From positions 1 through 57,174 of IMG/VR virus record IMGVR_UViG_3300049995_000009: a stretch of DNA of 57,174 nucleotides. One strand, given 5' to 3'. This DNA is from a virus. The position numbers and the translations under genes were made by a program. Under the pieces are notes generated by a model that saw only the letters and a list, made by a program, of their open reading frames with translations, searched no databases and was not told where the DNA came from. How positions within the stretch are numbered: position 1 is the stretch's first letter; the number at the start of each line of letters is the position of its first letter. Shown here in pieces: positions 36,313 to 44,843 of the stretch.

Positions 36313-37978
36313 TTATATCGCCGATTACATCGCCTCGCTGGGCGTGCGCCATGTATTCACCTTGCCGGGCGGCTTTAGTATGCACCTGAACGACAGCATC
36401 GCACACCATCCCAAACTGACGCCTGTCTACATGTTGCACGAGGCAGGCGCGGCGATTGCGGCCGAGGCATACGCCAAAGCCAGCGGCGGAATCGGCGTCT
36501 GTGTGGTGACGGCGGGGCCGGGCTGCACGAATGCGTTGACGGGCGTTGCATCGGCGTGGTTGGATAGTACGCCTCTGCTGGTTATCAGCGGGGACGCAAG
36601 AATGGCGCATCTGAAAGCGCGGGATGATTTTGGATTGCGTCAAGGTGGGCCGCAAGATATTGACATCATGCAAATGATACGCCCAATCACAAAGCATTCA
36701 TTCAGTGCTGGTCCTCGATTTGTAGATGTAATGATGAACGAGGCCGTCAAGTGGGCAATGGAAGGCCGGCGCGGGCCAATCTGGATAGATATACCGCTGG
36801 ACGTTCAGGCTGCGCAGATTGAGCCGAAGGCAACGAGGCCCGATATTCAATTGAGGCATATGCTTGACGTGACCAGAGTTATCACGCTGCTGAAAGAATC
36901 CAAGCGCCCCATCATCCTGGCTGGCGCGGGCGTCCAGAATTCGCGAGACGAGTTTTTGAGACTGATTGACCTATTGCAAGTCCCGGTGTTGACGACATGG
37001 GCGGCGATGGACTTGATTGACTATGATCATCCGTTGTTCATCGGACGCCCTGGCGTAGTGGCGGCACGCGGCGCAAACTTTGCGCTGCAAAATGCCGACC
37101 TGATTCTAGCGATTGGCGCTCGCCTTGACCCGCAGACCATCGGATTCGAGCGCGACCAATTTGCGCCTAATGCAAAGAAAATCATGGTAGACATTGATCA
37201 AGCAGAACTCGACAAACTAGGCGATATGTATATTGACTTGCCCATTTGTGCGGACGCGGGCGATTTCATTCGGGCGATGCTGGCGACTTGTTACGAATGT
37301 CTGCGCCCTGAGTGGCTCGCCTATTGTCAGGACTGGAAAGAACGCTACCCGTTTACGGGCAACGCCGAGACTTATCACATGATTGATATGATTTGTGAAT
37401 TATCAACGCCTGACGATGTATTTGTCGTGTCGCCATCTTGTATGGCAGGCGCTATTTTCATGGCTGGCTTTCACCAGAAGGCGGGACAGCGCATCATATC
37501 ATCGCACGGATTGGGAGCGATGGGATGGGCAACACCGGCGGCGATTGGCGCGGCGCTGGCAACGGGCAGGCGCGTGACGGTGATTGACGGCGATGGCTCA
37601 TTTGCGCAGAATGTGCAAGAACTGGAAGTAATGCGCCGTCTCAATCTGCCCATTCGATTCTTTGTGTTCAATAATGACGGATATGCCAGTATCCGCAATT
37701 CGCAAAACAAGGCATTTGGGCGGTTGTCAGGCGCGGACGAATCGAGCGGGTTATCGCTACCCAATATAGAAGACATTAGTCGAGCATACCATATTGACTA
37801 TGGATTACTGACCCCGCCATCCATTTTTGAGTTTTTCGTACCGCGCAATGAGATGCTTGCGCCGCGTGTTCAATCTGAGATGCTACCCGACGGGACGTGG
37901 CACGGTGGACGACTTGACGATATGTGGCCGTATCTGACACGTGATGAGTATGCAGAGAATATGCAATGCCTGACGTAA
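36299..37978 (+). CDS. Thiamine-diphosphate enzyme (acetolactate synthase-like)
   Basis: A 559-residue enzyme from ATG 36299, the usual start MKLSDYIADYIASLGVRHVF; the longer frame is out of family. The Pyr domain has catalytic Glu48 (HEAGAA), then a central domain with ILAGAGVQ, and the PP domain with GDG at 431-433 and NND at 458-460 (metal and diphosphate motif). Relatives make acetolactate or, in sugar clusters, attach two-carbon units to keto sugars (YerE type). In this cassette a branched-sugar role is attractive but inferred. The end overlaps the head-morphogenesis gene by 13 bases. Confidence 0.88.
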   Translation: MKLSDYIADYIASLGVRHVFTLPGGFSMHLNDSIAHHPKLTPVYMLHEAGAAIAAEAYAKASGGIGVCVVTAGPGCTNALTGVASAWLDSTPLLVISGDARMAHLKARDDFGLRQGGPQDIDIMQMIRPITKHSFSAGPRFVDVMMNEAVKWAMEGRRGPIWIDIPLDVQAAQIEPKATRPDIQLRHMLDVTRVITLLKESKRPIILAGAGVQNSRDEFLRLIDLLQVPVLTTWAAMDLIDYDHPLFIGRPGVVAARGANFALQNADLILAIGARLDPQTIGFERDQFAPNAKKIMVDIDQAELDKLGDMYIDLPICADAGDFIRAMLATCYECLRPEWLAYCQDWKERYPFTGNAETYHMIDMICELSTPDDVFVVSPSCMAGAIFMAGFHQKAGQRIISSHGLGAMGWATPAAIGAALATGRRVTVIDGDGSFAQNVQELEVMRRLNLPIRFFVFNNDGYASIRNSQNKAFGRLSGADESSGLSLPNIEDISRAYHIDYGLLTPPSIFEFFVPRNEMLAPRVQSEMLPDGTWHGGRLDDMWPYLTRDEYAENMQCLT

Positions 37979-38973
37979 TCACCCTGGCCGAACAGTATAG
38001 CGCCGCGCTCTTGAAACACGATACTGCCGCGCTCAATCGCATCATCAATGCCTATGGCGCAATCTACCAGAGACTTGACGACAAGATAACCGCACTAACA
38101 TTAGAGATAGGCGAGCAAGCGCCCACTGCCGGACAAGTCGCAAGAATGGCGCGATTCACATCGCTGATCGAACAGACAAATAACGAGTTGACAGATTTCC
38201 AGGGCTATCTCAAAACAGAAGTAAATAGTCAAGCACGCGGCGCAATTGGGATGGGCGTCAACGATGCGGCGCGGCTCGTGGGTGCATCGGCAACAGGCGA
38301 TGCCGTGGTGCTGGCAGGATTCAATCGCCTACCGACACGCGCAATTGAGAAATTGTTAGGATTCCTTGACCCAAGCGGGCCACTATATGCCAGAATCAAT
38401 TTGCTTGCGCCAACGACAGCCGACCTTGTACGCCAAAAGATTCTTGAGGGCGTGGGCCTGGGGTTCAACCCGAAAAAGATTGCAGCGCAGATACAAAATG
38501 CCTTTGGGCAAGGGTTGACCGATGCGCTGCGCATGACGCGAACGGTACAACTCTATAGTTATCGGGAGGCGAAGCGGGCAACCTATATCGCCAACTCTGA
38601 CGTAGTTTCTGGCTGGTACTGGTTCGCACATCTGAGCGGCAATTGTTGCATGTCTTGTGTCGCTCAGCACGGAACATTCCATAGCAATACTGAACGCCTG
38701 AACGATCACTATAATGGGAAATGTACCGACATTCCCGCCGTTGCTGGATTCGATAACCCGATCACGCAAGACGGTGAAGCGTGGTTTAGCCAACAAGACG
38801 AGGCGCAGCAACGTAGCATGATGGGCGCGCAATATTATCAAGCCTGGAAGGGCGGCGCATTTGGCATTGGCGATTTGAGCAAGGAATCGCCCGATGATGT
38901 CTATGGGCAGATGCGCAGCGTCGCGCCGCTGTATGATTTGTTGGGCGCGGAGCCGCCAGCAGGAATAAAATGA
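37966..38973 (+). CDS. Phage head morphogenesis (minor capsid) protein
   Basis: A 335-residue protein of the SPP1 gp7/Mu F type. The N-terminal 150 residues are helical. The C-terminal domain contains RTVQLYSYREAKRATYI, YWFAHLSGNCCMSCVAQHGT and the conserved NDHYNGKCTDIP, typical of this family, which bridges portal and capsid and enters the procapsid. It normally follows the portal gene; here the cargo cassette lies between them. Its stop overlaps the next start (ATGA). Confidence 0.85.
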   Translation: MPDVITLAEQYSAALLKHDTAALNRIINAYGAIYQRLDDKITALTLEIGEQAPTAGQVARMARFTSLIEQTNNELTDFQGYLKTEVNSQARGAIGMGVNDAARLVGASATGDAVVLAGFNRLPTRAIEKLLGFLDPSGPLYARINLLAPTTADLVRQKILEGVGLGFNPKKIAAQIQNAFGQGLTDALRMTRTVQLYSYREAKRATYIANSDVVSGWYWFAHLSGNCCMSCVAQHGTFHSNTERLNDHYNGKCTDIPAVAGFDNPITQDGEAWFSQQDEAQQRSMMGAQYYQAWKGGAFGIGDLSKESPDDVYGQMRSVAPLYDLLGAEPPAGIK

Positions 38974-39311
38974 GCCGAGTCGAGATGACCGCCGCATTTT
39001 ATCCAGACAAAATGAATGTGCGAGATTTCATCGCAGAAGTTATTGAGGGTTGCGAGCCATTCATCTCTAACATGGAACACTTGAAATGCGAGGATATGTA
39101 TGCAGAGGATTGGTATGTCTTATTTGGGGCATGGTTAGAAATGGAGTTACCAAATGATAACGTTCAAATTGGGGGATGTGTAGAAATCAAGTTACCACCA
39201 AATGTCCCTCTATTTCAATCATGGCTAACAAGAGATAAATACGATTCAATCGGCGGAGATATAGTAAATGCCACTCAGGAAAGGACGCAGCAAGAAAATA
39301 ATCAGCAGTAA
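38970..39311 (+). CDS. Small acidic hypothetical protein (113 aa)
   Basis: A 113-residue acidic protein coupled to the head gene. It has a helical, aromatic centre ([16 protein letters not shown]) and a beta part ([12 protein letters not shown]). The last 45 bases overlap the 48-residue gene. Probably an accessory head protein. No family recognised. Confidence 0.5.
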   Translation: MSRVEMTAAFYPDKMNVRDFIAEVIEGCEPFISNMEHLKCEDMYAEDWYVLFGAWLEMELPNDNVQIGGCVEIKLPPNVPLFQSWLTRDKYDSIGGDIVNATQERTQQENNQQ

Positions 39312-39414
39312 CATTGCCGAGTTGATTCGGTCTGGTCGGCCGCGCGCGCAAGCCGCCGCTATTGCATACGACAGGGCGGGCAAGCGCCGTAAGCGAAACA
39401 AACGAAAGAGGTGA
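39268..39414 (+). CDS. Small Lys/Arg-rich phage protein (48 aa)
   Basis: The product [20 protein letters not shown] followed by [21 protein letters not shown]... belongs to a very common class of tiny basic proteins in phage head regions. GGAGATATAG supports the ATG at 39268. Likely binds DNA or the head interior; function is not proven in the family. Confidence 0.65.
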   Translation: MPLRKGRSKKIISSNIAELIRSGRPRAQAAAIAYDRAGKRRKRNKRKR

Positions 39415-39417
39415 TCT

Positions 39418-39735
39418 ATGCCATTTTCTAATACAGCATGGACAAGTCCAGAGGCGGATTTGTCGCCGGAAGATTTTTGCACTGTCTGTCTGATTGACGA
39501 AAATGAATCGGGCAAGCAGAAAGTCAAGGGACTGTGCAAGTTGCCAGTGCGCGCCACCCCGAACGGTCCATACAATGTCAATGCTATTCATGCGGCCACG
39601 GGCGCGCACGGTATTCTGGCAGTGCAAGCCTCGCCTGATGCCAAGCGCAAAGCGGCCAAGAAACTCATTAGTTTATATGGCGAGATGAAAGAGGAAGTAC
39701 CGGAAGGCGTCAAGCGAATTGCGGGGGCGCGATGA
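39418..39735 (+). CDS. Conserved head-region protein (105 aa)
   Basis: A 105-residue protein. The pattern CLIDENESGKQKVKGLCKLPV...GPYNVNAIHAATGAHGILAV and a basic helical end (DAKRKAAKKLISLYGEM) is seen in phage proteins of the head region, often linked to prohead protease-like or substrate domains. No protease motif is evident. AGAGGTGATC precedes the ATG. Confidence 0.55.
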   Translation: MPFSNTAWTSPEADLSPEDFCTVCLIDENESGKQKVKGLCKLPVRATPNGPYNVNAIHAATGAHGILAVQASPDAKRKAAKKLISLYGEMKEEVPEGVKRIAGAR

Positions 39736-39854
39736 ATACACCGTTATCATTTTGGGAAGCCATTGGGCTACTCGTTGCACTAAAGTTGCTGCTTTTGGGC
39801 GGCTCTATTCTCGTGTTCTGTGCAATTGACAAACTATATCGGTTGGTACATTGA
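39732..39854 (+). CDS. 40-residue single-span membrane peptide
   Basis: ATGA overlap with the gene upstream and TTGA overlap with the next. The product has one membrane helix (AIGLLVALKLLLLGGSILVF) and a basic end. It resembles the other tiny membrane peptides of this phage. Role unknown. Confidence 0.45.
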   Translation: MNTPLSFWEAIGLLVALKLLLLGGSILVFCAIDKLYRLVH

Positions 39855-40087
39855 CTGAATCGCACGCGCCCTACACAATCACCGTTACGGCAGCGCCAAT
39901 CAATGATGAACTGGCAACGCTTCCCGGCTGGCTGCGTGCGCTGTGCCTTGCTGCAAAGGACATCCGGGCGCGAAGTCGTCGCGCCATGATAATCGTCAAG
40001 GTCAACGAGGATGATACCTACACGGTTTTCAGGGCCGTGCCGGATAGAGAAATAGACTGTAGACAACAGGCAGAAAAGGTGCTATAA
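39851..40087 (+). CDS. Small hypothetical protein (78 aa), TTG start
   Basis: The start codon is TTG at 39851, overlapping the upstream TGA. The protein MTESHAPYTITVTAAPINDE... has a beta-strand start, a helix (LPGWLRALCLAAKDIRARS) and a beta-strand end. Its last codons contain the -10 box of the downstream small-RNA promoter. No family recognised. Confidence 0.5.
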   Translation: MTESHAPYTITVTAAPINDELATLPGWLRALCLAAKDIRARSRRAMIIVKVNEDDTYTVFRAVPDREIDCRQQAEKVL

Positions 40088-40088
40088 T
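40060..40088 (+). promoter_or_regulatory. Strong promoter before the tandem RNA elements
   Basis: TAGACA (40060-40065), a 17-bp spacer and a perfect TATAAT (40083-40088) lie at the end of the gene 39851-40087. Transcription would start near 40095, just ahead of the first RNA element. This is the best promoter inside the late region. Confidence 0.75.
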
Positions 40089-40102
40089 AGTCAAAATTCA
40101 AT

Positions 40103-40167
40103 AACTGAATATTGCCCGTAGAGGCGCACTGCAAGGACGTTTCCCGTCCCGGCGATGCGCCTTTTTT
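40103..40167 (+). ncRNA. Terminator-bearing RNA element, tandem copy 1
   Basis: The copy begins with AACTGAATATTGCC (40103-40116). An outer stem pairs GGCGCA (40123-40128) with TGCGCC (40156-40161). An inner stem pairs GGACG (40135-40139) with CGTCC (40145-40149). The element ends in a run of six T. It has the build of an intrinsic terminator or short RNA. Comparison with copy 2 shows compensatory changes in both stems. Confidence 0.65.
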
Positions 40168-40180
40168 GTTCATTCTCGAC

Positions 40181-40244
40181 AACTGAATATTGCCATTCGT
40201 GGCCCGACGCAAAGACGTTCCCGTCTCGGTGTCGGGCCTTTTTT
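40181..40244 (+). ncRNA. Terminator-bearing RNA element, tandem copy 2
   Basis: The same AACTGAATATTGCC head (40181-40194), 78 bases downstream of copy 1. The outer stem is GGCCCGAC (40201-40208) with GTCGGGCC (40231-40238), the inner stem AGACG (40213-40217) with CGTCT (40222-40226), followed by six T. Both stems differ from copy 1 in paired fashion, so selection acts on structure. It ends 25 bases before the start of the scaffold-like gene. Confidence 0.65.
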
Positions 40245-40268
40245 GTTTAACCCAATGGAGGCAGAGAA

Positions 40269-40958
40269 ATGTCAAACGAAACACAGACGCCCGCAACCGA
40301 GCCGGTTGCGCCCGTCCAGGTTACAACCGAGCCGGTTGTAAGTGAAACCATTGTAGCCGCTGTGCCAGAGTCAGCCGCGCCGGCTGACGACCTGAAAGCA
40401 CAACTAGCGAGAATGGAAAAAGCTCTGAAAGACGCCAACAAGGAAAGTGCCTCGCGCCGCAAGGAAATTGAGAGATACGAGCAAGCCGAAACGGAGCGCG
40501 TCAAAGCAGCCATGTCCGAGACGGATAGGCTGAAGGCCGAAGTCGAGGAGGCCAAGAAACAGGCCGCCGAAGCGAAGGCCGAACAGACGCGCATCGCAGC
40601 CGAGGCTGCATCGCAGAACCTCAAGACGCAAATCCTGTTGCGCGCAAGTGCAATGGACTTTGCGAATCCGCAGGACGCCTATGCCCTGCTTGACCTGGCA
40701 GAAGTCAACGCCGATGAATCGGAGACGATTGACAAGGCACTCGCCAAGCTAGAAGGCCGGCTTCCCAAGAAAACGCAGGCAAGACAGGCTCCCAGAGTTT
40801 CCCCGACCCAACCGGGCGGGGCCGCTTCTGGCGAGATGACTGACGATCAACTGCGTGCGGAAATCTTCGGGGTCAATATGCGCACTCCGTTTACTACCGA
40901 CGTGCTAAAAGCGAAAGGGGGCGGCGTCTTTTGGAACACCAAAGCAACACCACAATAA
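40269..40958 (+). CDS. Scaffolding-like protein
   Basis: A 229-residue protein. Residues about 40-125 are a long charged coiled coil (KDANKESASRRKEIERYEQA, ETDRLKAEVEEAKKQ) with an Ala/Val/Pro-rich N-terminus and a globular C-terminal end (FGVNMRTPFTTDVLKAKGGG). This layout and the position just before the capsid gene match phage scaffolding proteins, which shape the procapsid and then leave. GGAGG precedes the ATG. Confidence 0.75.
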   Translation: MSNETQTPATEPVAPVQVTTEPVVSETIVAAVPESAAPADDLKAQLARMEKALKDANKESASRRKEIERYEQAETERVKAAMSETDRLKAEVEEAKKQAAEAKAEQTRIAAEAASQNLKTQILLRASAMDFANPQDAYALLDLAEVNADESETIDKALAKLEGRLPKKTQARQAPRVSPTQPGGAASGEMTDDQLRAEIFGVNMRTPFTTDVLKAKGGGVFWNTKATPQ

Positions 40959-40970
40959 CATGAGGTGGTT

Positions 40971-41816
40971 ATGAGTATTCTGAATCTTGAATCCACCATT
41001 TCGGGGTACGTCAACACAATCTTTCAGGGTGCGTTGCTGGTGACGCGCGAAAACAACCTGATGGGCGCATTGGTGACGACCTTTAGCGACCGACAAGGGC
41101 TGGCCGTCCGTGACAATTCGCAGTATGGGGGCGTGACGGTCAACACCATCGGAGAGGACGACGATCTGGTCGGGCAAGCGTTTACGCCTTCCAGCATCGC
41201 AACTCTGACCCCTTCTGAACGGGGCGCTCAGTACGTCCTCACAGATTCGCGCATCGAAACCGACCCGTTTCCTGTGCGCGCTGACGCCGCGCAGGACTTG
41301 GGGATGGGGATGGCGACCAAGATCGAAACGGACTTGTTGGGCGATTTTTCGTCCCTGACTGGCGGCACCATCGGCACGGCGGGCAGCGTAATCACGTGGT
41401 CATACTTCTTCAACATGTTGTCTGTCCTACGTTACAACAAGGCTCCGATGCCATACGCCTTCGTATGTCATCCGTACCAGTGGGGCATCCTGGGCAAGGC
41501 GGTCGGGCCGGGCGCGACGGTGACGAACTCCCCGCGCATCCAAGATGCGATCACGACCAACTTCTATGTTGGCTCAGTCAGCGGTGTTGAAATCTACACG
41601 TCGGCCAATATCACGGCGGGAACGTCGGTGTATTGCGCCATGTTCAATCGGCAGGCGTTCGCGTTGGATGTTCGACGCGCTCCACGCCTGGAAGTCGAGC
41701 GGGATTCTTCACGGCGTGCGTATGAATTGAACTTCACTACTGTATACGCGCACGGTGTTTGGCGTCCCACGTTTGGCGTCCTGGGCTGGTTTGATGCCTC
41801 GACGCCGACGACGTAA
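40971..41816 (+). CDS. Major capsid protein
   Basis: A 281-residue protein from ATG 40971 (GAGGTGG ahead). The start MSILNLESTISGYVNTIFQGALLV, the axial-type MPYAFVCHPYQWGIL segment and a final GVWRPTFGVLGWFD fit the HK97-fold capsid proteins of long-tailed phages. The position after the scaffold and before a decoration-like gene agrees. No N-terminal protease-cleavage delta domain is evident, consistent with a separate scaffold. Confidence 0.78.
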   Translation: MSILNLESTISGYVNTIFQGALLVTRENNLMGALVTTFSDRQGLAVRDNSQYGGVTVNTIGEDDDLVGQAFTPSSIATLTPSERGAQYVLTDSRIETDPFPVRADAAQDLGMGMATKIETDLLGDFSSLTGGTIGTAGSVITWSYFFNMLSVLRYNKAPMPYAFVCHPYQWGILGKAVGPGATVTNSPRIQDAITTNFYVGSVSGVEIYTSANITAGTSVYCAMFNRQAFALDVRRAPRLEVERDSSRRAYELNFTTVYAHGVWRPTFGVLGWFDASTPTT

Positions 41817-41828
41817 GGGGGTGATGAA

Positions 41829-42278
41829 ATGAGTGGCTATGCAGATGTTGTCAATGTAAATCGCACCCTCTGGGCTTGCAATGGAGGGACTCTCACCAAT
41901 GGTGCCTCCATTAACCTGGGAACAACGGTGTACTTTGCGGCACAAGCGCCTACTGCTGTCAACGGCGGCGGGGTCACTGTTCTCGCCGGCTACGCCTGTT
42001 CGTCTATCGCAATGGCGGCGGGCTCGTCTCCGCTGGTTCGTTTGCTGAAATACTCCAGCGCGGCCACGCCGGTGGTGAATGGCACTATCGCTGTCGCGGT
42101 CGGCGGGTCTGCGAGCGCGTGGACTGCCAATGTTCCAAAGACGTTTACCATCTCAAGCGCGTTCGTTAATGCAGGCGAATACATTGCAGTCGAGTTGGCG
42201 GGCACATGCAGTTACTTCCTGGCCGGAACGACCAATGATCAATTGTATGTCAATCTCCAGTACGTGATGGGCTACTAG
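41829..42278 (+). CDS. Capsid decoration-like beta protein
   Basis: A 149-residue protein, Ala/Gly/Val/Ser-rich and all beta (TVYFAAQAPTAVNGGG, IAVAVGGSASAWTANVPKT). GGGGGTGATGAA precedes the ATG. Decoration or head-fibre proteins often sit directly after the capsid gene and bind the outside of the shell. It has no recognisable domain. The following 123 bases contain a GC-rich hairpin (CCCCTCC 42339-42345 with GGAGGGG 42364-42370). Confidence 0.55.
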   Translation: MSGYADVVNVNRTLWACNGGTLTNGASINLGTTVYFAAQAPTAVNGGGVTVLAGYACSSIAMAAGSSPLVRLLKYSSAATPVVNGTIAVAVGGSASAWTANVPKTFTISSAFVNAGEYIAVELAGTCSYFLAGTTNDQLYVNLQYVMGY

Positions 42279-42338
42279 TAATCGCGCGGCCCTGTGCCGC
42301 TTGATGCTCCAGGCTAGGGACGCGCCCGAAAAGCCGAT

Positions 42339-42370
42339 CCCCTCCCGGCCTGCCTGGGGCAGCGGAGGGG
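42339..42370 (+). terminator. GC-rich hairpin between decoration and glycosyltransferase genes
   Basis: CCCCTCC pairs with GGAGGGG, enclosing an inner CTGCC/GGCAG pairing. There is no T-run, so it may act as an attenuator or RNA processing site, lowering glycosyltransferase expression relative to capsid. Confidence 0.4.
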
Positions 42371-42401
42371 ACAATACTGACACTTGAGGGGAGTGTATCA
42401 A

Positions 42402-43572
42402 ATGCGAATAAATATCCTGGCAAATGCGCCCTGGGCGCGGACGGGTTACGGCGTGCAAACAGCGTTGTTTGCACCGCGTATCAAGGCGTTGGGATACGAG
42501 GTGTCCATCACGGCATATTACGGGCTGGAAGGCGCGGTACTGACGTGGAATGATATGCCCGTGTTCCCGAAGGCATACGACCCATACGCCAACGACATCA
42601 TGTCGGCAAATGCGAAGGCGTTTAATTCTGACATCATGCTCACGAACATGGATACCTGGGTGATACAACCCGAGCGGATGATTCATGCAATCCCGTGGGT
42701 GGCATGGATGCCAGTAGATCACGAACCGCTGCCTGATTGCGTCAAGGACAAGATAACAAAGTGCTTCGCACGCATTGTCTATACAAGATTCGCTGAGAAG
42801 ATGCTGAACGATGCGGGCCTTGATTGCTACTTCGTCCCGATGGGGGTGAACACAAAAGTATATAAGCCAATACCGAGAGACGAAACACGTAAGGTTCTTG
42901 GAGCAAACCCAAACACGTTCGTTGTCGGGCTGGTAGCGATGAACAAGGGACAGCCCGCACGCAAGGCCTTTGAGCCGCAATTGCGAGCCTTTGCAGAATT
43001 TCACGAGAAGCACCCAGACACCGGATTATACCTGCACACACAGTCAGGCGCGGAAATGGCAGGGATTGATCTAAAGAAACTTGTGCAACGTCTAGGGATT
43101 GAAAAGTGTGTGCAATTCTGTGACCAATATCAGAACGTTATCGGATTCAACGACGACTACATGGTCGCCGCCTATAACTCAATGGATGTACTGCTGCTGG
43201 TTTCGATGGGCGAGGGGTTCGGGATCCCGCTGATTGAGGCGCAGGCGTGCGGGACGCCCGTTATCGCGGGCGACTGGACATCAACGGGGGAGTTGGTCTT
43301 TAGCGGCTGGAAGATTCCAAAGAAGGGCGGCTGCGTGGTATTCGCCGCTGGAAGCCTATCAATTCCAGCCGCGCATCAAACCCATCGTGGAAATGCTGGA
43401 ACTGGCTTACAAGCACGCACGCGACCCGCAATATGAAACCGACGCGGTGGCAGGCGCTGCGGCCTATGATGCGGACTATATCACAGAGACATACTGGAAA
43501 CCCGTGCTGGCTGACATTGAACGGAAACTTAAGGCGTTGGGGTCTATTAGTTTTACGGAGCCAACCGTATGA
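42402..43572 (+). pseudogene. GT4-like glycosyltransferase interrupted by a +1 frameshift
   Basis: From ATG 42402 the first frame reads as a GT-B glycosyltransferase: MRINILANAPWARTGYGVQ, PWVAWMPVDHEP, YFVPMGVNTKVY, VSMGEGFGIPLIEAQACGTPVIAGDWTS. Near 43325 (AAGAAGGGCGGC) the match ends, and the expected continuation WYSPLEAYQFQPRIKPIV...YITETYWKPVLADIE is in the next frame to 43572. Removing one G from GGG restores one protein of about 389 residues. It may be a real mutation, a programmed +1 shift or a sequencing error. The stop overlaps the methyltransferase start. Family role: transfers a sugar from a nucleotide donor. Confidence 0.75.
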
Positions 43573-44843
43573 TAACACGACCCTGCCCGATTTGTAGCCA
43601 AAAGAACGCAGCCGTATTGCGCCCGTTTCGCTTTGCACTGCCTAACAATTATCCGCTTCCCGATCACTATGACGTTGTCACTTGCAATCGGTGTGGGATG
43701 GTTTATGCAGACACAACAGCAACGCAGGCGGACTATGACAAGTTGTATCAGAACTTTAACAAATATGCCACGCGATATGAGGGACGGTTAGACTATCTCT
43801 GGAATGGCTCGGTAGAGCGGGTTATCAAGTATGCCCACGTCAATCCAGATTCCAGGATTCTTGACATTGGCTGCGCTAACGGTGAAGTTTTAGCCATGAT
43901 AAGGAAACGCGGATTCAAGAACCTGCTAGGGATTGACCCATCGCTACAATGCTCGATCAATGCCCGAAAGAACGACTTGAACGTTGTCAATGGAACTTTG
44001 TCGAATCTACCGAACGGGTTTGGCACGTTTGACTGCGTGATGATGACGCACGTTGTCGAGCATATCTGCAATGTGGCCGGGGCTATCAAGCGCGTCAAGG
44101 CATTACTCAAACCGCAAGGGATGCTCTATATCGAAGTCCCTGATGCGGGCAATCAATATTCAGTCCAGATCAATGGGCCGTTTCAGGAAATCAATACCGA
44201 ACACATTAACTGTTTTTCCGAGCAATGCTTGCGCAATCTGGCAAGCGTTCACAGCATGAAGACCATCAAAGCAGGGACGGCTATCTCTGATACTTTCCCG
44301 GTGGCCTATCTTGTCGCCAGCAACGCGCCGCCCGTTCCGATGCAAGCCGATAGGGAACTGCGTTACCAGATCACGGACTACTTGAATGAATCAGAGCGAG
44401 TTCTGACTGTCTACCTTGACAATCTTGCAAATGATTTGGAAGGCATACCAGAGGTTATGTTATGGGGCGCGGGTGAACTCGTGATGAAACTGCTGTGTCT
44501 GTTCCCGCTGGCCGGGATGAAGATCGCCGCGATTATTGACAGTTACTCGGAAAAGACGGGGCATAACCTGAGCGGGATTCCTGTCATCGGGCCGGATACC
44601 ATCTCAAAGAAGAACACATTGCCCATCGTGATTACGAGCGTGATTCACCGGGAGAGTATCAGGCAGTCTATCGCAAAATACAAATTGACCAATCGTGTCA
44701 TAGAACTGAGAGGGGAAAATGGAAAGCGACAGAATTGGAATCATGGAGAACGACTTGATGATTATTCAGCAGGTTTATTGCAGGTCGGATTTCGCCAACC
44801 TGCTGAAGTTGTCAATGTCGAGGCACATGGACTATGCACTTAA
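43569..44843 (+). CDS. Sugar C-methyltransferase-like protein
   Basis: A 424-residue protein with three parts. There is a zinc-binding N-terminus (CPIC at 6-9, then CNRCGMVY). The SAM-binding core is about 90-230 (RILDIGCANGEVLAMI, TFDCVMMTHVVEHI). The C-terminal Rossmann-like domain (about 285-370: EVMLWGAGELVMKLL, AAIIDSYSEKTGHNLSGIPV) is typical of TylC3/NovU-type sugar C-methyltransferases. These add a methyl group to a keto sugar nucleotide. The last 125 bases overlap the next gene and the final 35 residues look out of family, so the true 3' end may be nearer 44720 after a frameshift. Confidence 0.75.
   Translation: MITRPCPICSQKNAAVLRPFRFALPNNYPLPDHYDVVTCNRCGMVYADTTATQADYDKLYQNFNKYATRYEGRLDYLWNGSVERVIKYAHVNPDSRILDIGCANGEVLAMIRKRGFKNLLGIDPSLQCSINARKNDLNVVNGTLSNLPNGFGTFDCVMMTHVVEHICNVAGAIKRVKALLKPQGMLYIEVPDAGNQYSVQINGPFQEINTEHINCFSEQCLRNLASVHSMKTIKAGTAISDTFPVAYLVASNAPPVPMQADRELRYQITDYLNESERVLTVYLDNLANDLEGIPEVMLWGAGELVMKLLCLFPLAGMKIAAIIDSYSEKTGHNLSGIPVIGPDTISKKNTLPIVITSVIHRESIRQSIAKYKLTNRVIELRGENGKRQNWNHGERLDDYSAGLLQVGFRQPAEVVNVEAHGLCT

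Noticed and set aside
40087-40268. tRNA-like structure in the intergenic region before the scaffold gene
   Set aside because: No anticodon arm or T-loop GTTCGA pattern; the stems are nested hairpins ending in T-runs, which fit terminator-type RNAs.
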